Positions 61,995 through 64,000 of a stretch of DNA of 64,000 nt are shown in pieces. This DNA comes from Roseiarcus sp963820795 (lineage in GTDB: Bacteria; Pseudomonadota; Alphaproteobacteria; Rhizobiales; Beijerinckiaceae). Under the pieces are notes generated by a model that saw only the letters and a list, made by a program, of their open reading frames with translations, searched no databases and was not told where the DNA came from. The position numbers were made by a program, and so were the translations under genes. Position 1 is the stretch's first letter. Every line of letters starts with the position of its first letter. The stretch lies in assembly GCA_963820795.1 (NCBI GenBank), contig CAWGBJ010000002.1:235322-299321 (forward strand), in the 5' to 3' direction.

Positions 61995-62954
61995 ATGGAA
62001 CCAGTCGCGATCTGGCTGCGGTCATATGACTTGCGGAAGTGGCTGCCGCTAGCCACGCTCGCGGTTCTCGTAGTCCTGGTCGGCGTCGTCCAGCCGAGTT
62101 TCTTGCTACCCAGCACACTCGTCGAGCTAGCAAGCGACACCGCCGTGCTCTTTATTCTTGCGACCGGCGTTACCTTCGTCATTATGCTCGGTGGCATAGA
62201 TCTATCCATCCAGTCGATGGCCTCGCTTGCCAGTGTAGTCGTCGCGCTCACCGTCGGCCGTTTGGGCTACGGCTCTTACGTTCTGGCCATTGCGATCGGA
62301 GCCTTTGCAGGATTTTGTTCCGGGATTGTCCACGTCCGGTTGAAGATCCCTTCCTTCATCGCAACGCTCGCGATGGGCGGCGTCCTTTTTAGCGCGGCCC
62401 TGGTGATTTCGAAGGAGCGCTCCATCACTTTGGACGAGGCGGGGCGCGGCTATCAGACTTGGATTACTGGCAACGCGCTTGGCTTGCCGAATGTCATTGC
62501 GATCGGCCTCATTGTGCTGGTCTTGGCCCACGTCGTCCAGGCGCATACGCGTTTCGGCCGCTACAGCGCAGCGATTGGGGCCGGCGAACCCGCTGCTTAC
62601 GCTTCCGGCGTAAAGGTGAGTCGTCAAAAAATCCTGGCGCTTGTCCTTTCATCGGGCTTCGCCACGCTTGCCGGCGTCATTCTCGCGGGTCGGCTTGCCA
62701 GTGGATCCCCGACACTTGCCTCCGAACTGCTCCTGCCTTCGATCGCCGCGGTCGTGGTAGGAGGAACCGCGATAACGGGAGGAGTCGGAAGCATATGGCG
62801 TACACTCGTCGGAGCATTAATCATTTCGGTTGTCCGCATTGGCATGACGTTTCTTGGCGTCGACATATTCGCTCAAAACATCGTCTTCGGCGCGGTGCTC
62901 ATCGGCGCTGTCGCGATCACCATCGATCGTTCAAAGATACCGATCGTAAAATAG
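61995..62954 (+). CDS. Sugar ABC transporter permease 2
   Basis: 319 residues. TGVTFVIMLGGIDLSIQSMA, IVHVRLKIPSFIATLAMGGV, and AVVVGGTAITGGVGSIWRTL again mark an RbsC/XylH-type permease. It differs clearly from permease 1, so the two probably form a heterodimer with one two-domain ATPase. Nine bases separate it from the ATPase gene. Confidence 0.88.
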   Translation: MEPVAIWLRSYDLRKWLPLATLAVLVVLVGVVQPSFLLPSTLVELASDTAVLFILATGVTFVIMLGGIDLSIQSMASLASVVVALTVGRLGYGSYVLAIAIGAFAGFCSGIVHVRLKIPSFIATLAMGGVLFSAALVISKERSITLDEAGRGYQTWITGNALGLPNVIAIGLIVLVLAHVVQAHTRFGRYSAAIGAGEPAAYASGVKVSRQKILALVLSSGFATLAGVILAGRLASGSPTLASELLLPSIAAVVVGGTAITGGVGSIWRTLVGALIISVVRIGMTFLGVDIFAQNIVFGAVLIGAVAITIDRSKIPIVK

Positions 62955-63068
62955 CTTTCAGACGAAACCGGCTGTCGCATTCTTCCTCCCGTCGGATGTC
63001 GCGAAACTTGCCTCGCCGGATCGATGGTGTCGGTTGACGGCTACAACTCCTGAGAAAGGAACTTCGAG

Positions 63069-63839
63069 ATGAGGCTCAAGGACAAGGTCGCGATCGTGAC
63101 GGGTGGCGCGAGAGGCATAGGCGAGGCAATCGTACGGGCATATATCGCCGAGGGGGCCATGGTGGTGATTGCGGACGTCGAGATCGCTATGGCTGAGGCC
63201 TTAGCGGTCGAATTCGCCGGCAAGGCCCTCGCGGTTCGACTCGACGTGCGCGATGCCGCGTCGATCGACGCGTTGGTGGCGGCCACTGTTTCTAAGCTGG
63301 GCGGCATCGATATTCTCGTCAACAACGCCGGCGTCTTCAACATGGCCCCGTTGTCGGAAATCACGGAAGAGGATTTTGATAGGCAGTTCGGTATCAATGT
63401 CCGCGGCTTGATTTTTGTGACGAAAGCGGTCGCGGCCCAGATGGAGAAGCAGGGCCGTGGCGGCAAGATCATCAACATGTCGTCGCAAGCCGGCCGCCGA
63501 GGCGAGGCGAATGTGACGGTTTATTGCGCCTCGAAGGCCGCGGTGATCAGCATCACCCAGTCGCTCGGCCTCGAACTGATCAAGAGCCGTATCAACGTCA
63601 ACGCGATCGCACCCGGCGTTGTCGACACCCCAATGTGGGACCAAGTCGATGCGCTCTTTGCCAAATACGAGAAGCGTCCGATTGGCGAAAAGAAGCGCCT
63701 TGTCGGAGAGGCGGTTCCCGCGGGCCGCATGGGCGTCCCGAACGACTACCGCGGTCCAGCGGTTTTCCTCGCATCCGCTGAGTCCGATTACGTAGTCGCG
63801 CAGACGCTCAATGTCGACGGCGGTAACTGGATGAGCTGA
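63069..63839 (+). CDS. SDR polyol dehydrogenase (SmoS/PolS sorbitol dehydrogenase-like)
   Basis: 256 residues. VAIVTGGARGIGEAIVRAYI is the NAD-binding T-G-x3-G-x-G, IDILVNNAGVFNMAPLSEIT the N-N-A-G, then IINMSSQAGRRGEANVTVYC followed by ASKAAVISITQSLGLELI, with Ser/Tyr/Lys active site. GVVDTPMWDQVDALFAKYEK and VAQTLNVDGGNWMS at the C terminus match, almost residue by residue in places, the sorbitol dehydrogenase SmoS of Rhodobacter as I recall it. It probably oxidises the polyol brought in by the transporter just upstream. AGAAAGGA lies before the ATG. The transporter substrate is inferred from this neighbour. Confidence 0.88.
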   Translation: MRLKDKVAIVTGGARGIGEAIVRAYIAEGAMVVIADVEIAMAEALAVEFAGKALAVRLDVRDAASIDALVAATVSKLGGIDILVNNAGVFNMAPLSEITEEDFDRQFGINVRGLIFVTKAVAAQMEKQGRGGKIINMSSQAGRRGEANVTVYCASKAAVISITQSLGLELIKSRINVNAIAPGVVDTPMWDQVDALFAKYEKRPIGEKKRLVGEAVPAGRMGVPNDYRGPAVFLASAESDYVVAQTLNVDGGNWMS

Positions 63840-64000
63840 TGACGACCTTGCTTGACGCGCCGGCCAGATACTCGTTGAGATTAATGGCGTCGACGATCGT
63901 TATCTGGGTTTTGCGAAGACAAGCCTCCTCGATCCCTTTTTAAGCGGCGGACGATAAGGCCAAGAGCGGGTCGGTGTCGTTTAATCCCCACATCCGCAAG
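63840..64000. other. Downstream end of window, no complete gene
   Basis: A possible reading starts at 63839 (MTTLLDAPA), overlapping the SDR stop, but soon ends; a neighbouring frame (ILVEINGVDDRYLGFAKTSL) looks more protein-like for about 30 residues. It may be the broken start of the next operon gene. Too short to name. Confidence 0.3.

Noticed and set aside
1..64000. tRNA and rRNA genes
   Set aside because: I looked for cloverleaf-like segments and rRNA motifs in the intergenic regions and saw none I could support. A tRNAscan run would settle this.

Overview
The window is a high-GC chromosomal segment that reads like an alphaproteobacterium of the order Hyphomicrobiales (Rhizobiales). Support comes from the imuA-imuB-dnaE2 mutasome behind a direct-repeat LexA site of the alphaproteobacterial type, a single-ATPase Frc-type sugar transporter, a holin/DUF3618/YihY membrane cassette, a leuS-lptE overlap, and an SDR closely resembling the sorbitol dehydrogenase SmoS/PolS of Rhodobacter-like bacteria. 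The genus cannot be fixed from the sequence alone.

Layout. 1-3.3 kb: end of a tyrosine-phosphatase gene, an Ivy-type lysozyme inhibitor, a stand-alone Lrp ligand-binding domain, a secreted protein and two flavoenzymes. 3.6-6.5 kb: Frc-like sugar ABC transporter on the minus strand. 7-10.4 kb: membrane/stress cassette. 10.6-12.8 kb: type II NADH dehydrogenase and a transglutaminase-like protein. 13.4-30.8 kb: a mosaic surface-glycan region with two DegT-type aminotransferases, a WbqC-family protein, several methyltransferases including FkbM and a DUF4214 fusion, a GT61 and another glycosyltransferase, a secreted beta-helix protein, and a large GT2-GT4-sulfotransferase gene broken by an IS1595-family element. 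30.9-37.6 kb: LexA-controlled imuA, imuB, a DUF559 nuclease gene and dnaE2, interspersed with GC-rich palindromic repeats, some lying in frame inside imuB and dnaE2. 37.8-46 kb: vapB with a decayed vapC, an ABC-F ATPase, decayed TetR, an AraC regulator divergent from a hydrolase operon (alpha/beta hydrolase, isochorismatase-like, dienelactone hydrolase, truncated tautomerase), and a Phd/PIN toxin-antitoxin pair. 46.2-50.9 kb: housekeeping genes (methyltransferase, ComF, glutaredoxin, DUF1178, DUF3108, GNAT, pyrophosphatase). 50.9-57.8 kb: oligopeptide-type ABC transporter genes, lptE and leuS. 58.2-63.8 kb: second sugar/polyol ABC transporter followed by a polyol dehydrogenase.

Two themes run across the window. 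First, many otherwise intact genes are interrupted by a single extra base (near 7483, 18500, 37351, 38852, 41217, 41362, 46790 and 60804, and perhaps 28240). The direction is almost always the same, which looks more like sequencing or assembly insertion errors than independent pseudogenes, so those genes are annotated across the break. Second, there is real mobile-element and repeat activity: an IS1595 copy with a clean 8-bp target duplication, a partial methyltransferase duplication, and palindromic repeats inserted in coding sequence. I did not find a clearly new defence or molecular system. The most unusual points are the in-frame palindromic repeats in the mutasome genes, the nuclease gene inside that cassette, and the composite glycan region.
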